DNA of 64,000 nucleotides from Bacteroidales bacterium (GTDB lineage Bacteria > Bacteroidota > Bacteroidia > Bacteroidales > F082). The stretch spans positions 124,001 through 188,000 of the forward strand of contig JAFXLL010000010.1 in assembly GCA_017531225.1 (NCBI GenBank), given 5' to 3'. Within the stretch, counting starts at the first letter, position 1; each line of letters opens with the position of its first letter. This document shows, piece after piece, positions 42,864 through 51,389 of the stretch. Made by a program: the position numbers and the translations under genes. A model generated the notes under the pieces. It worked only from the letters and a program-made list of their open reading frames with translations. It searched no databases and was not told the origin of the DNA.

Positions 42864-44050
42864 AAATCTTTGTTCTCCTACCCCGCATACCCTATCCGCT
42901 TGAAAAAGGCGACAAACTCAGGGCTTACCACCAAATCAGACAGCTCTCGAAAAACAATGAGATTGTGCTCTGCGCCCTCAACGACAATGCGAAGGTCGAT
43001 GAGCAGAAAGCCTTTCACGCCCTCCAACCCTACTGCCAATCCATCAACTTCATCAAGATATCGAAGCTTCAAATCCTGTTTGGACTGGTTCGGGCTTTCC
43101 TGAAGGGACTGCCTATGCAATGCGGCTATTTTTACAATCGCAAGGCATCACGCAAGGTCGACGAGCTCATTCAGAAGCATAAGCCCGACATGCTCTACGG
43201 ACAGCTGCTGCGCGTTGCAGAATACATCCGACATAATGACCTTCCGAAAGCCATCGACTATCAGGATATTTTCTCATACGGCATGAAACGCCGCCGTGAT
43301 ATCGCCTCGTGGATCACCCGACCTGTGTTCAATATGGAATACAAACGGCTTTGCCGTTATGAGGCCGCCATTTTCGATGACTTCGATGTGAGGACCATCA
43401 TCAGCGAGCCTGACCGCAAACTGTTTCCACATCCCGATCGCGATAAGATCCTCATCATCCCCAATGGCGTAGATCACGACTTCTTCAAGCCTCAGCAACA
43501 GGAAAAGGAATACGATGTAGTGTTCACTGGCAACATGAGCTACCCACCCAATGTGAACGCTGTGGATTACCTCGCCAACGAGATTCTCCCCATTGTTTGG
43601 AAGACGCTGCCAAACACCAAGATGTACATCGCTGGCGCCAACCCCGATCCTAAGGTCAAGAAAGCCGCTTCGGACCGTATCATCGTGAGCGGATGGCTCG
43701 ACGATATCCGCGACGCATACGCCAAAAGCCGTGTGTTTATCGCTCCCATGCGTATCGGCACCGGACTGCAAAACAAGCTGCTGGAAGCTATGTCGATGGG
43801 ACTTCCAGCCATCACCTCACCCTTGGCCAACGCTTCACTCGGCGCCAAACCCAACGAGGAAATCTTGGTTGGCAGCAATGCCGAGGAATTGGCACAACAC
43901 ATCATCACCTTGTTGACCGACAAGGAGAAAGCAACCCAAATCTCACAAGCCGGGTATGATTTCACCAACCGCGTTTATGATTGGGGAAAGGCGACGGAGA
44001 AGTTGGAGGAGGCGATGCGGAAAACGGCCTATTCTTATCAAAAACTGTGA
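42860..44050 (+). CDS. glycosyltransferase (GT4-like, TIGR03087-type)
   Basis: The 396-residue GT-B enzyme begins MKIFVLLPRIPYPLEKGDKL, the N-terminal pattern of the sugar transferases related to TIGR03087. The C-terminal half has IPNGVDHDFF, VVFTGNMSYPPNVNAVDYL and IAPMRIGTGLQNKLLEAMSM, the nucleotide-sugar site. Its position after another glycosyltransferase and an Lpt permease points to LPS or surface glycan assembly. The acceptor is not predictable. Confidence 0.88.
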   Translation: MKIFVLLPRIPYPLEKGDKLRAYHQIRQLSKNNEIVLCALNDNAKVDEQKAFHALQPYCQSINFIKISKLQILFGLVRAFLKGLPMQCGYFYNRKASRKVDELIQKHKPDMLYGQLLRVAEYIRHNDLPKAIDYQDIFSYGMKRRRDIASWITRPVFNMEYKRLCRYEAAIFDDFDVRTIISEPDRKLFPHPDRDKILIIPNGVDHDFFKPQQQEKEYDVVFTGNMSYPPNVNAVDYLANEILPIVWKTLPNTKMYIAGANPDPKVKKAASDRIIVSGWLDDIRDAYAKSRVFIAPMRIGTGLQNKLLEAMSMGLPAITSPLANASLGAKPNEEILVGSNAEELAQHIITLLTDKEKATQISQAGYDFTNRVYDWGKATEKLEEAMRKTAYSYQKL

Positions 44051-44089
44051 AAAAGTCAGAGTTTTTTTGATTTTTTCATAGTTTATGAT

Positions 44090-44098
44090 TATTTTTGC
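44090..44098 (+). promoter_or_regulatory. Bacteroidota -7 box of the AAA/DUF4143 gene
   Basis: TATTTTTGC lies 20 bases before the ATG at 44118. It supports that start over an earlier in-frame codon at 44085. Confidence 0.5.
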
Positions 44099-44117
44099 CT
44101 CGCAAAACAGCATTGTC

Positions 44118-45452
44118 ATGAAAAGAAAAATCATAGAGAGTCTACTTGCGTGGAAAAATAGGCCAGACCACAAACCTCTCATTCTGAATGGTGCCAGACA
44201 GGTGGGAAAAACCTATATACTGGAGGAATTTGGAAAACAATACTACAAGAATTACATCCGAATCAGTTTGGATTTGGTTCCTAACGTCAGGGAGTTCTTG
44301 AGTAAGACCATCGAGCCATTGGAGATTATTGCTTACATTGAATCAATGTATGACATCAGAATCCTTCCGCATGAAACATTGGTGATTCTCGATGAAATCC
44401 AGGACTGCAAACGTGCGTTGCTTGCTTTGAAATACTTCAGGGAAGACCATCCCGAATACGACATCGCTGCAGCGGGGAGTCTGTTGGGCATCGCTATTAA
44501 TAAAGGAGAAAAGAAAGACGAGAATAGTGAGGAAGAGCCCTTCTCTTACCCCGTCGGGAAAGTGGACGAACTTAGCTTGTATCCCATGGATTTTGAGGAG
44601 TTCCTTTGGGCGATGGATTATCATATTCTTGCTGAAACCATCAAAGAACATTACCAAAACGACACTCCCATGTCCGAATCGGTGCATGCCATGGCATTGG
44701 ATCTCTACCAAAAATACTTGATTGTTGGTGGCATGCCGGAAAGCGTTTCAAAATATGTCGAGACTCACAGCTATCTTGAATCCAGGATGGTCCAACAATC
44801 CATACTTACAGGCTATAACACCGACATGGGGAAATATGCCAAGCCTTCCACTACGGTAAAGATTAGGGCTTGTTACGACTCCATCCCTGCACAGCTCGCC
44901 AAAGAGAACCGAAAATTCCAATACAAGTTGGCTCAAAAAGGAGGTACGGCAGCTGTGTTTGGCGAGGCCATCGAATGGCTGCTACAGGCAGGCATCACGC
45001 TCCGATGCAAACTGATTTCGCACGGCTTCATCCCCATCTCTACTCAGGAAGATGATAGCGATTTCAAGATTTATATGCACGATGTGGGATTGCTGAACAC
45101 CAAGACGGACATTCCCGTGCAGATGTTGCTGTCGTCCATCGAAAGCGACAACACATTCTTGGGCTCAGTGGCTGAGAATTACGTGGGACAGGCGTTGACT
45201 GCCAACGGCGTTGCATTACGTTACTGGAAAAACGGGAACACTGGCGAGGTGGACTTCGTCATCCAAAACGGTATGGAGGTTGTCCCTGTCGAAGTAAAGA
45301 AAGGCAGGAAGGTAAAGGCCATTAGCATGAACGATTTCAAGAAGAAATATGATTGTTCTGTAGGTTACCGTATCTCCAGCAAGAACTTCGGTTATGCCAA
45401 CGGCATCAAATCCATACCCTTGTATGCGGTTTTCTGTATTGGAAATATGTAA
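44118..45452 (+). CDS. AAA family ATPase with DUF4143 C-terminal domain
   Basis: I start at the ATG at 44118 (MKRKIIESLLAWKN). The 444-residue protein has Walker A LNGARQVGKTYILEEF, Walker B LVILDEIQDCKRA and a sensor-type AAAGSLLGIAI. The C-terminal DUF4143 region contains the nuclease-fold-like strands GEVDFVIQNGMEVVPVEVKKGRK. This family is very common and expanded in Bacteroidota; its role is unknown, with proposed links to nucleic-acid or mobile-element functions. It stands alone at the left edge of an AT-rich accessory stretch. Confidence 0.88.
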   Translation: MKRKIIESLLAWKNRPDHKPLILNGARQVGKTYILEEFGKQYYKNYIRISLDLVPNVREFLSKTIEPLEIIAYIESMYDIRILPHETLVILDEIQDCKRALLALKYFREDHPEYDIAAAGSLLGIAINKGEKKDENSEEEPFSYPVGKVDELSLYPMDFEEFLWAMDYHILAETIKEHYQNDTPMSESVHAMALDLYQKYLIVGGMPESVSKYVETHSYLESRMVQQSILTGYNTDMGKYAKPSTTVKIRACYDSIPAQLAKENRKFQYKLAQKGGTAAVFGEAIEWLLQAGITLRCKLISHGFIPISTQEDDSDFKIYMHDVGLLNTKTDIPVQMLLSSIESDNTFLGSVAENYVGQALTANGVALRYWKNGNTGEVDFVIQNGMEVVPVEVKKGRKVKAISMNDFKKKYDCSVGYRISSKNFGYANGIKSIPLYAVFCIGNM

Positions 45453-45521
45453 GCATCAAGCCTGATCCCGAGAAGATGGCGACGGAGAGGGGAATGGAGA
45501 TGGCAGGAAAAGCCATTTTTA

Positions 45522-46862
45522 TTAATATGGTTTAAAAACATCCCACTCGTTATATTCAGCATCATCAAGAAACCCTTTGACTTCTGCCTTTATTTTAACA
45601 GGGAACATTTCTATAGCAAGTTCCATTAAGCGTTCCCAACTTCGGCTTCGATATTCTCTGAAACGCTCGCCAAATTGTTGCAAAGTAATCGTTTGATCTG
45701 ATTCCTCCGATAAAAAGGAAGGAATGTTTTGTTGAAGATATTTGTTCCAAGCAATGAATTTTACCATAGTATTCAAATTCCCTGTATTAATGAGTGTCTG
45801 GATGTAATAAGCCATATCTGGCAAAAATAAAAGCGATGGTTTGTAATCAAACATCAGAGACAAAAACTTTTCTTGGTTACTAAACAGATTATCAATATCA
45901 AATGTAGTGTGGCAATAATCATTGTCTACGGCATATTTTGGAGGCTTGTAATCAATGTCTAGAAACCGAAAAACGTGTCCAAACAATAGATTGTCGGCTT
46001 CGGCTTCGACAAGATGAATGTGACGGGCGGCCAAGATATGATAATATTGCTTTTTCGACAATCTTATTTTGTCAATTACAAAATCTTTGTCCTGAGCAAG
46101 CCTCAAGCATACTGCCAGATAATTGTCCTTCCCTAAATCTTCTTGATGTGATTTGACATATTCCAATGGGAATCTGTGTGCAATAACCCTCGCACATTCT
46201 GGCTCTCTATAGCACTTCCATGTCGTTTCTATAGCTGGCACTATGCCATCATCCCACCAATAATCCAGCAAAACCCTATACCACCAATCCCTATCAGTTG
46301 TTTTTTCAGGCAGGATGGTATTGATGATTTGGATTTGGCACTCGTTGGATTGATTCAAGAACCTGTCCTCTAATTCTGCCACAACACTCTCTTTTTCTTC
46401 TTCATCACCAATCTGATATTTTTCCAATAGAACCTCAATGGGTTCATATTTACCTTCATCAATTTCATCATTGGCCTCATCCCCATTCAAATCGTCTTTT
46501 TTACTGAAAACCAACTCGTTTTTCGACAATTCATGTAAGAATTGACGTACAAACTTAGGCTGTTCCTTTTGTAAAGTATACAAGCTTTTCGAATCAAAGA
46601 CATACTCGTTTGACCCGAATTGTTTCCGAAATGACTTTGGCATCAGACCCATAATATTGAGTTCATCCATGATGATTAGATCCTGTTCGCCAAGTTCAAG
46701 CTCATCGAGTCCTTTTTCGAGAGCTTCTGAAAGGTGCGAGTACTTTTCAGCTAATTCTTGCTGTTTTAGCTTATTGTATTCGTCTTCGCCGATTAGCGAA
46801 AGTCCATTCCTAAGCATGTCGGCAAAGACATCAAATTGTTCGAGGTCGTTTAGCATAATCAT
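45522..46862 (-). CDS. unknown acidic helical protein
   Basis: I do not recognise this 446-residue protein. It lacks a signal peptide and membrane spans, so it should be cytoplasmic. The first 160 residues are highly acidic (GLDELELGEQDLIIMDELN, NGDEANDEIDEG). The rest is mostly helical and rich in Tyr, Trp and Phe (DRDWWYRVLLDYWWDDG). The first codons, MIM, leave the start ambiguous between 46862 and 46856. Its codon use is AT-rich, like the following genes and unlike the flanks. It ends convergently 70 bases after the AAA gene. Confidence 0.6.
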   Translation of the reverse strand: MIMLNDLEQFDVFADMLRNGLSLIGEDEYNKLKQQELAEKYSHLSEALEKGLDELELGEQDLIIMDELNIMGLMPKSFRKQFGSNEYVFDSKSLYTLQKEQPKFVRQFLHELSKNELVFSKKDDLNGDEANDEIDEGKYEPIEVLLEKYQIGDEEEKESVVAELEDRFLNQSNECQIQIINTILPEKTTDRDWWYRVLLDYWWDDGIVPAIETTWKCYREPECARVIAHRFPLEYVKSHQEDLGKDNYLAVCLRLAQDKDFVIDKIRLSKKQYYHILAARHIHLVEAEADNLLFGHVFRFLDIDYKPPKYAVDNDYCHTTFDIDNLFSNQEKFLSLMFDYKPSLLFLPDMAYYIQTLINTGNLNTMVKFIAWNKYLQQNIPSFLSEESDQTITLQQFGERFREYRSRSWERLMELAIEMFPVKIKAEVKGFLDDAEYNEWDVFKPY

Positions 46863-46877
46863 TACAAATTAAAAACC

Positions 46878-47606
46878 TTAATAGTTATAGTGTAACACAG
46901 TGGTTTCATTTATTGTAGTATCCATAAGTTGCTCTTGCCTGACCTCCATACTTTTATAAGGTCTGCCGTCACGGAAATAGTAAGTCGTGGAATCAGAGCA
47001 ACAAGCTCCATCGCTTGTAAGCAACAATAGGGTTCCATTGGTTGGGTCAAATTTGCAATATGTCCGGCAAGTTTCCGTGGATAATCTGTAAAAAGGCTCA
47101 TTGTGGATTTGTACAAAGCCTTCAGGGTAATCGGAATAAAAAGTAAAATCCTCGCAGTCAAGCCAATCATCCTTATCTAACTCTCTGTATGGCCTGGGAG
47201 AGCCACAAATGACGAGGTCTTTTTTGCCATCAAAATTGTAATCTGCAAATCCCAAAATGGCTCTCCAATCCAAATAGGGCTGCATTGATTCTTGATAATA
47301 CTGATTTAGGACTATCGTGTCTGGACTTTCCGCCAATCGCGTTTCGTCAAACCAAATGTCCACATTGATTTCATGGGTCAACATTTTCGTCGTGTCGGAA
47401 TTTGAAAAATAAAAATAACCAGACCCAGAAAAGAGTTGCGTTTTATCACAAAGCCAATGAATCTTGACATTGTAGCCATTGATAGGCTGGTCATATACGA
47501 ACCATTTTTCATATAAACCAAGCTTTGTTTGGTGCAAGGGCTTGTTTTCGTGGCAAGACAAAAGCAAAGACACAATCAAAGCTAATGCTATTCTGGATAA
47601 TTTCAT
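46878..47606 (-). CDS. lipoprotein of unknown function
   Basis: The 242-residue lipoprotein has its lipobox at Cys18 (SLLLSCHEN). The body is beta-rich, with a FADYNFDGKKDLVI segment that looks like an Asp-rich calcium-binding loop of FG-GAP/integrin-like repeats, and a DGACCSDSTTYYFRDGRP segment typical of small XAC2610-like proteins. No enzyme motif is seen. A -7 box lies 25 bases upstream. It is AT-rich like its neighbours and lies 15 bases before the unknown helical protein, so the two may be co-transcribed. Confidence 0.65.
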   Translation of the reverse strand: MKLSRIALALIVSLLLSCHENKPLHQTKLGLYEKWFVYDQPINGYNVKIHWLCDKTQLFSGSGYFYFSNSDTTKMLTHEINVDIWFDETRLAESPDTIVLNQYYQESMQPYLDWRAILGFADYNFDGKKDLVICGSPRPYRELDKDDWLDCEDFTFYSDYPEGFVQIHNEPFYRLSTETCRTYCKFDPTNGTLLLLTSDGACCSDSTTYYFRDGRPYKSMEVRQEQLMDTTINETTVLHYNY

Positions 47607-47630
47607 GTGGTATGCTTATTGGTTGGAGCC

Positions 47631-47639
47631 GCAAAAATA
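47631..47639 (-). promoter_or_regulatory. Bacteroidota -7 box before the unknown lipoprotein
   Basis: The minus strand reads TATTTTTGC 25 bases before the lipoprotein ATG, suggesting a separate transcript from the operon upstream. Confidence 0.5.
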
Positions 47640-47666
47640 CTCCAATCCGAAAAGCACATCTGACTT

Positions 47667-48860
47667 TTACAAGGCTTGCAAATCTACCAATTCGCAAGGC
47701 AGGGTGATTTTCTTCGGTTCACTACGCTTGCCTATGATATAGTAATGTTGAGCGTAGGCACTATCAAACTGCTTAAGAAAAGCCTCTCGTAAGCGGGCGC
47801 ATTTCTCGTTGATGGAGTTTTTGGTCGGGTCAGTGAGGTCGCGGATGCTGTTTTCTATGTTGCTCTCAATGACACGGTTGCTGATTTGCTTATAAATGTC
47901 AAGAAGCTCCGTGTAATAGTAGCGCAATTGTTTGAAAGAAATGCCTTCAGGATGCTTTAGGAAAAGCAAGTAAACGGCTTTGGGGAGCGGCGACATGGTG
48001 ATTTCCATATTGTTGTAGTCAGGAAGGAAAAACCTGAAATCCTTAGTGATGACCAAGCGGCTCAAAGTGGGGTGTTCCTCGACAAGTTCATTCAAAAGGT
48101 GTAACTGCACACCTCTTTTCCGTAATTCGATGATTCTTTGCCGTATTTCATCTGTCAAATCATCAATGCTTTTGTCCGCAAACAAGATGTTGTCGCTGCC
48201 ATCATTGAAATAATGGTCGGCAACATCATCTTCATTTTTGGGCTTTGACAAAGCATTGAAAGAGGTTCCAGATCCTCCACGATAACTGAATGTGAGATGT
48301 TTCAGATACCTTTCAAATTGTTCGGAGAGAGGAACGGATGAATCGGCAACCAGCAGTCGATAGGTGTAATAATAGTTGCTGGGGTTTTCAGCCTCCATTT
48401 GGACAAAATGAATCAGCGCGGGGCCTTCAATGCTCCCTGAAAGAATGTGACTTTTCAGCGTTTCAATAGTGAGATTGCCATTCACAAACGAGGATTCTTG
48501 CCCAAGAAAGGGAAACATGTAATGAAGTGCTTCTTTGGAAACCTCTTGGCCGCATAGCTTTGGCAAATAGATGAAAGTAGCCTTTTTTGAAAGGAACTGC
48601 TGCTGGATTTCCTCATAGTGTTCTTGGATATACCCATTGATGGCGGGGTCATATTCGTTCTCCACATATATCACATCGTGGACATCGGGAGTGAAGGGCA
48701 GGTTGAGGTCGAATAGGAGAAATGCCTGTTCATTGGCAGTGTCATGTTGTTCAGCCGATGAAATAACTTTTTCATGCTTGACCTTTCTTACGCGCTTGAA
48801 AAACAGCAAGGCGAGAAGGATAGCGGTGAAAGCACATGTTGTTATGATGACAAAGGTCAT
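47667..48860 (-). CDS. membrane-anchored protein with conserved C-terminal domain of unknown function
   Basis: The 397-residue protein has one N-terminal span (residues about 4-21, FVIITTCAFTAILLALLFF), then a long cytoplasmic part. The C-terminal 120 residues (ITMSPLPKAVYLLFLKHPEG, DLTDPTKNSINEKCARLREA, HYYIIGKR) form a domain I associate with uncharacterised Bacteroidota proteins; the helices and the strand at the end would suit a winged-helix-like fold, but that is a guess. It is the last gene of the operon that begins with DUF1848 at 52454, 24 bases after the ADP-ribosyltransferase-like gene. Confidence 0.65.
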   Translation of the reverse strand: MTFVIITTCAFTAILLALLFFKRVRKVKHEKVISSAEQHDTANEQAFLLFDLNLPFTPDVHDVIYVENEYDPAINGYIQEHYEEIQQQFLSKKATFIYLPKLCGQEVSKEALHYMFPFLGQESSFVNGNLTIETLKSHILSGSIEGPALIHFVQMEAENPSNYYYTYRLLVADSSVPLSEQFERYLKHLTFSYRGGSGTSFNALSKPKNEDDVADHYFNDGSDNILFADKSIDDLTDEIRQRIIELRKRGVQLHLLNELVEEHPTLSRLVITKDFRFFLPDYNNMEITMSPLPKAVYLLFLKHPEGISFKQLRYYYTELLDIYKQISNRVIESNIENSIRDLTDPTKNSINEKCARLREAFLKQFDSAYAQHYYIIGKRSEPKKITLPCELVDLQAL

Positions 48861-48884
48861 GGTATGATGAGTTCGTTTTTGTAG

Positions 48885-49853
48885 TTAATAATCGCAATAA
48901 TAACCATCTATGCAAATAAAACCGCCTTTGTATTTTGTCGTTTTTAACACATCTTTAAACTTGCTTTGATCTATCCCAATTCCTTCTATTATGATGCGAT
49001 TCAGGTCATATGCCGAAGAGATTTGGGATAATAGACCAGGGTTGACTATAAAAGAATCTTTCAAAGAATACCCGATAATGTAATGTGGCAACAAACCTCC
49101 TTTTACACATATTTCTTTTTGTTCACTATACGGTGAAACTTCGTAATAAGGCAGACCTAATCTTTTTATCATCAAATCCGTATTATTAACATCATTATAC
49201 TTAATGATTTTCCTATGTCTTTCAGATGATGGAATCCATGAGACAATAATAATTCCATCTTTTTTGAATTCTTCCGCCCTTTTTAATTCTTTTGAAGTTG
49301 AAATCATGTAACTATTGGGAGAAAGTGATTTGCCAACAACATGCATCAATGAAAGATAATAGTCTTTGGCATGTTCTTTTTCTTTGTCATTTAATTTGTC
49401 AATTAACGAAATAAAACTGGTTTTGTTGGTTCCGTTAGAAAAAAACTCAAAAAAGCCTTGGTTGTTTTGGTTAAATGAATTGATGGCGGCAATGGTTCCC
49501 TGTGAATTAAACTTGTTTCCGCAGAGTTTATCGTTTAGTTTTTCAAAGATAAATTCAAATAACTCCAAAGAATGATCATCAATACAAAACAATGCATGTG
49601 TGTTTGGCTCAAAATAATGGCTTTTATCTCCAAGCGTAAACATCTTTTTTGCAAATGTCGAAATATCAAAAATGTCAGCATCGTATTCTTCAATTGATTT
49701 TGTTCCGCGATATAATATTGTCTTGTTTTTCGCTGAACAAAAGGAATCAATAAAAGTGGAAAAACTGACATAAGGAATTGAGTCATCCGTGATGGCATTT
49801 CCTTTTGAATCTTTCAATAATAAGTTGGATAGAAAAGATTTGAGTTCGTGCAT
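48885..49853 (-). CDS. putative ADP-ribosyltransferase-fold protein
   Basis: The 322-residue protein has no signal peptide or membrane span. Three motifs occur in the order and approximate spacing of R-S-E class ADP-ribosyltransferases: ILYRGTKS with Arg49, ISTSKELKRAEEF with Ser185-Thr186-Ser187, and SPYSEQKEICVKGG with Gln245-Lys246-Glu247 (a QxE-type motif), followed by a hydrophobic strand (HYIIGYSL). If real, it would use NAD to modify a protein or nucleic acid. An FRG domain is an alternative reading of the N-terminal motif. It lies 5 bases after the Sel1-repeat gene and 24 before the anchored unknown protein. Confidence 0.5.
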   Translation of the reverse strand: MHELKSFLSNLLLKDSKGNAITDDSIPYVSFSTFIDSFCSAKNKTILYRGTKSIEEYDADIFDISTFAKKMFTLGDKSHYFEPNTHALFCIDDHSLELFEFIFEKLNDKLCGNKFNSQGTIAAINSFNQNNQGFFEFFSNGTNKTSFISLIDKLNDKEKEHAKDYYLSLMHVVGKSLSPNSYMISTSKELKRAEEFKKDGIIIVSWIPSSERHRKIIKYNDVNNTDLMIKRLGLPYYEVSPYSEQKEICVKGGLLPHYIIGYSLKDSFIVNPGLLSQISSAYDLNRIIIEGIGIDQSKFKDVLKTTKYKGGFICIDGYYCDY

Positions 49854-49858
49854 AAATG

Positions 49859-50992
49859 TTATTTACCTTTGTTTATTCGTGCTAATAAACCAGAGGCTTT
49901 CTTTAACCCTTGGTTTGCTGCTTTTTTTATCCAGAATAGAGCGGTAACATCACTTTTAATAACGCCATTCCCCTTTGCATATAATAATCCCAATAAAAAC
50001 TGCGCCTCGGCATCCCCCTGTTCTGCCGCTTTTTGATACCATTTTGCCGCAATACTATAATTTTGTTCAACCCCAATTCCTTGTTGATAACAACCACCAA
50101 CAAGACCTTGCCCAGTAGAATTTCCTTGCTCTGCTGCCATTTTGTACAATTCAAAGGCCTTATTAATGTCTTTTTCAACACCTTCGCCTTTTTCGCAACG
50201 CTTTCCATATCGCCATAGAGCTTCGCTATAACCTTTATTTGCTGCCTTTTTATACCACTCTGCTGCTTTTGTCATATCTTTTTCTACTCCATAACCAAAA
50301 TGATAGCATATTCCTAAACTAGCCATTGCTCTTACATTTTCAGATTTTGCAGAAGCCAAATACCACTTCAACGCTTTGTTCTTGTCTATTTCAACACCAT
50401 ATCCTTTTTGGTAACAACAACCAAGACACATTTGTGCTTCCGAATTATCGCTATTTGCGGCCATTTTAAACCATTTAAAAGCCTCTGATTTGTTGTTTAG
50501 TTTCTCACAATATAATCGAGCTAAATCATACTGTGCTTCTACATCACCTTCTTTTGCTAATCCATAGTATTCAACAAGTTCTTGGTCTGTATTATAACTA
50601 ATGTCGAGTTTTCCCAAAAAGAAACAGTTTGTTAGACAAGTCCAAGTCTTATCTGACCTTAATTGGAATTTATCCAAAAGTTCAGGCATTGATGAATCAG
50701 CATTCAAAAGTGTAGGAAATTCTATGATTCTTGAATCCCTATTGGAGTTGCCAATAAATGGGCTTACACAAACAAAACGATTGTAACCATTAACATTTGA
50801 GTTAATCAAATTAGCAAATTTCTTTAAGTCAAATGTCGACATATCCAACACATTGGAAAAAATATGCAAAGTGGGTGTTTCTTCGCTGCAAACAATGTCG
50901 TCTTGGGTCAAGTCGTCAAACTTCTTGTTTACGGTCTTAATTTCAGCATCAAAAAAAATGTTGAAACATGAAGCGCAGCTCGTTTCAAACAA
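49859..50992 (-). CDS. C-terminal part of a frameshifted methyltransferase-Sel1 repeat protein
   Basis: The frame begins at an internal ATG, but its first recognisable residues (DAEIKTVNKKFDDLT, TPTLHIFSNVLDMSTF, NGYNRFVCVSPFI) continue the methyltransferase fold encoded just upstream in another frame. From about residue 145 there are six Sel1-like helical repeats of about 36 residues (for example AQYDLARLY, AQMCLGCCYQKGYGV, KAAEWYKKAANKG). Sel1 repeats form a superhelical protein-binding scaffold. The first 14 residues are probably not part of the true protein. Restoring one base in the A8 tract at 50951-50958 would join both parts into a protein of about 508 residues. Confidence 0.7.
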   Translation of the reverse strand: MFETSCASCFNIFFDAEIKTVNKKFDDLTQDDIVCSEETPTLHIFSNVLDMSTFDLKKFANLINSNVNGYNRFVCVSPFIGNSNRDSRIIEFPTLLNADSSMPELLDKFQLRSDKTWTCLTNCFFLGKLDISYNTDQELVEYYGLAKEGDVEAQYDLARLYCEKLNNKSEAFKWFKMAANSDNSEAQMCLGCCYQKGYGVEIDKNKALKWYLASAKSENVRAMASLGICYHFGYGVEKDMTKAAEWYKKAANKGYSEALWRYGKRCEKGEGVEKDINKAFELYKMAAEQGNSTGQGLVGGCYQQGIGVEQNYSIAAKWYQKAAEQGDAEAQFLLGLLYAKGNGVIKSDVTALFWIKKAANQGLKKASGLLARINKGK

Positions 50993-51387
50993 ATATCAGA
51001 AGGCTCAATCAAGGTAATAGTCTTTACCTTTTGCGAATAGCCATTTTCACGAAGGAAATCTGCATAACACATTGTGCCCAAAGCTTGCCCGCATCCGTAG
51101 TCAACAATGTTGATTTCAGGTAGTTCAAGGAATTCTTTTGGCAGTTTACCAAAAGCATATTCCAATTTGGCTTGGTGCATCTTGCCGAAAGCATAAAGAT
51201 AGGCGGTCATTTGTGGCTCGGAATCCAAAATGTCAATGCCTCGATTAAGGGCTTCATATAGTTCGTCTTGCAATGCTTGCGGCAGTTCGCGGTAAAATTG
51301 GGTGGACAAGTCCCTCACTTTGTCAAAAGTGGGATTGCCTATGTATTTCAGTTTGTAGGCGTAATTGGCGCTTTGTTCTATCATCAT
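50929..51387 (-). CDS. N-terminal part of a frameshifted SAM-dependent methyltransferase
   Basis: The 152-residue frame carries an N-terminal helical region (YRELPQALQDELYEALNRG) and a class I methyltransferase motif I, INIVDYGCGQALGT (residues about 93-104), then TLIEPSDICLKRAALHVS. After Phe145 the frame runs into unrelated residues and stops, where the other frame resumes with DAEIKTVNK. The switch coincides with eight consecutive T residues on the coding strand. It may be a true pseudogene, a phase-variable gene or a sequencing error. The start lies 2 bases after the DUF1848 stop. Confidence 0.7.
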   Translation of the reverse strand: MMIEQSANYAYKLKYIGNPTFDKVRDLSTQFYRELPQALQDELYEALNRGIDILDSEPQMTAYLYAFGKMHQAKLEYAFGKLPKEFLELPEINIVDYGCGQALGTMCYADFLRENGYSQKVKTITLIEPSDICLKRAALHVSTFFLMLKLRP

Positions 51388-51389
51388 AA

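Noticed and set aside
45353-45535. Short frame across the 3' end of the AAA/DUF4143 gene
   Set aside because: Mostly inside the ATPase gene in another frame; the spacer after it shows no supported feature.
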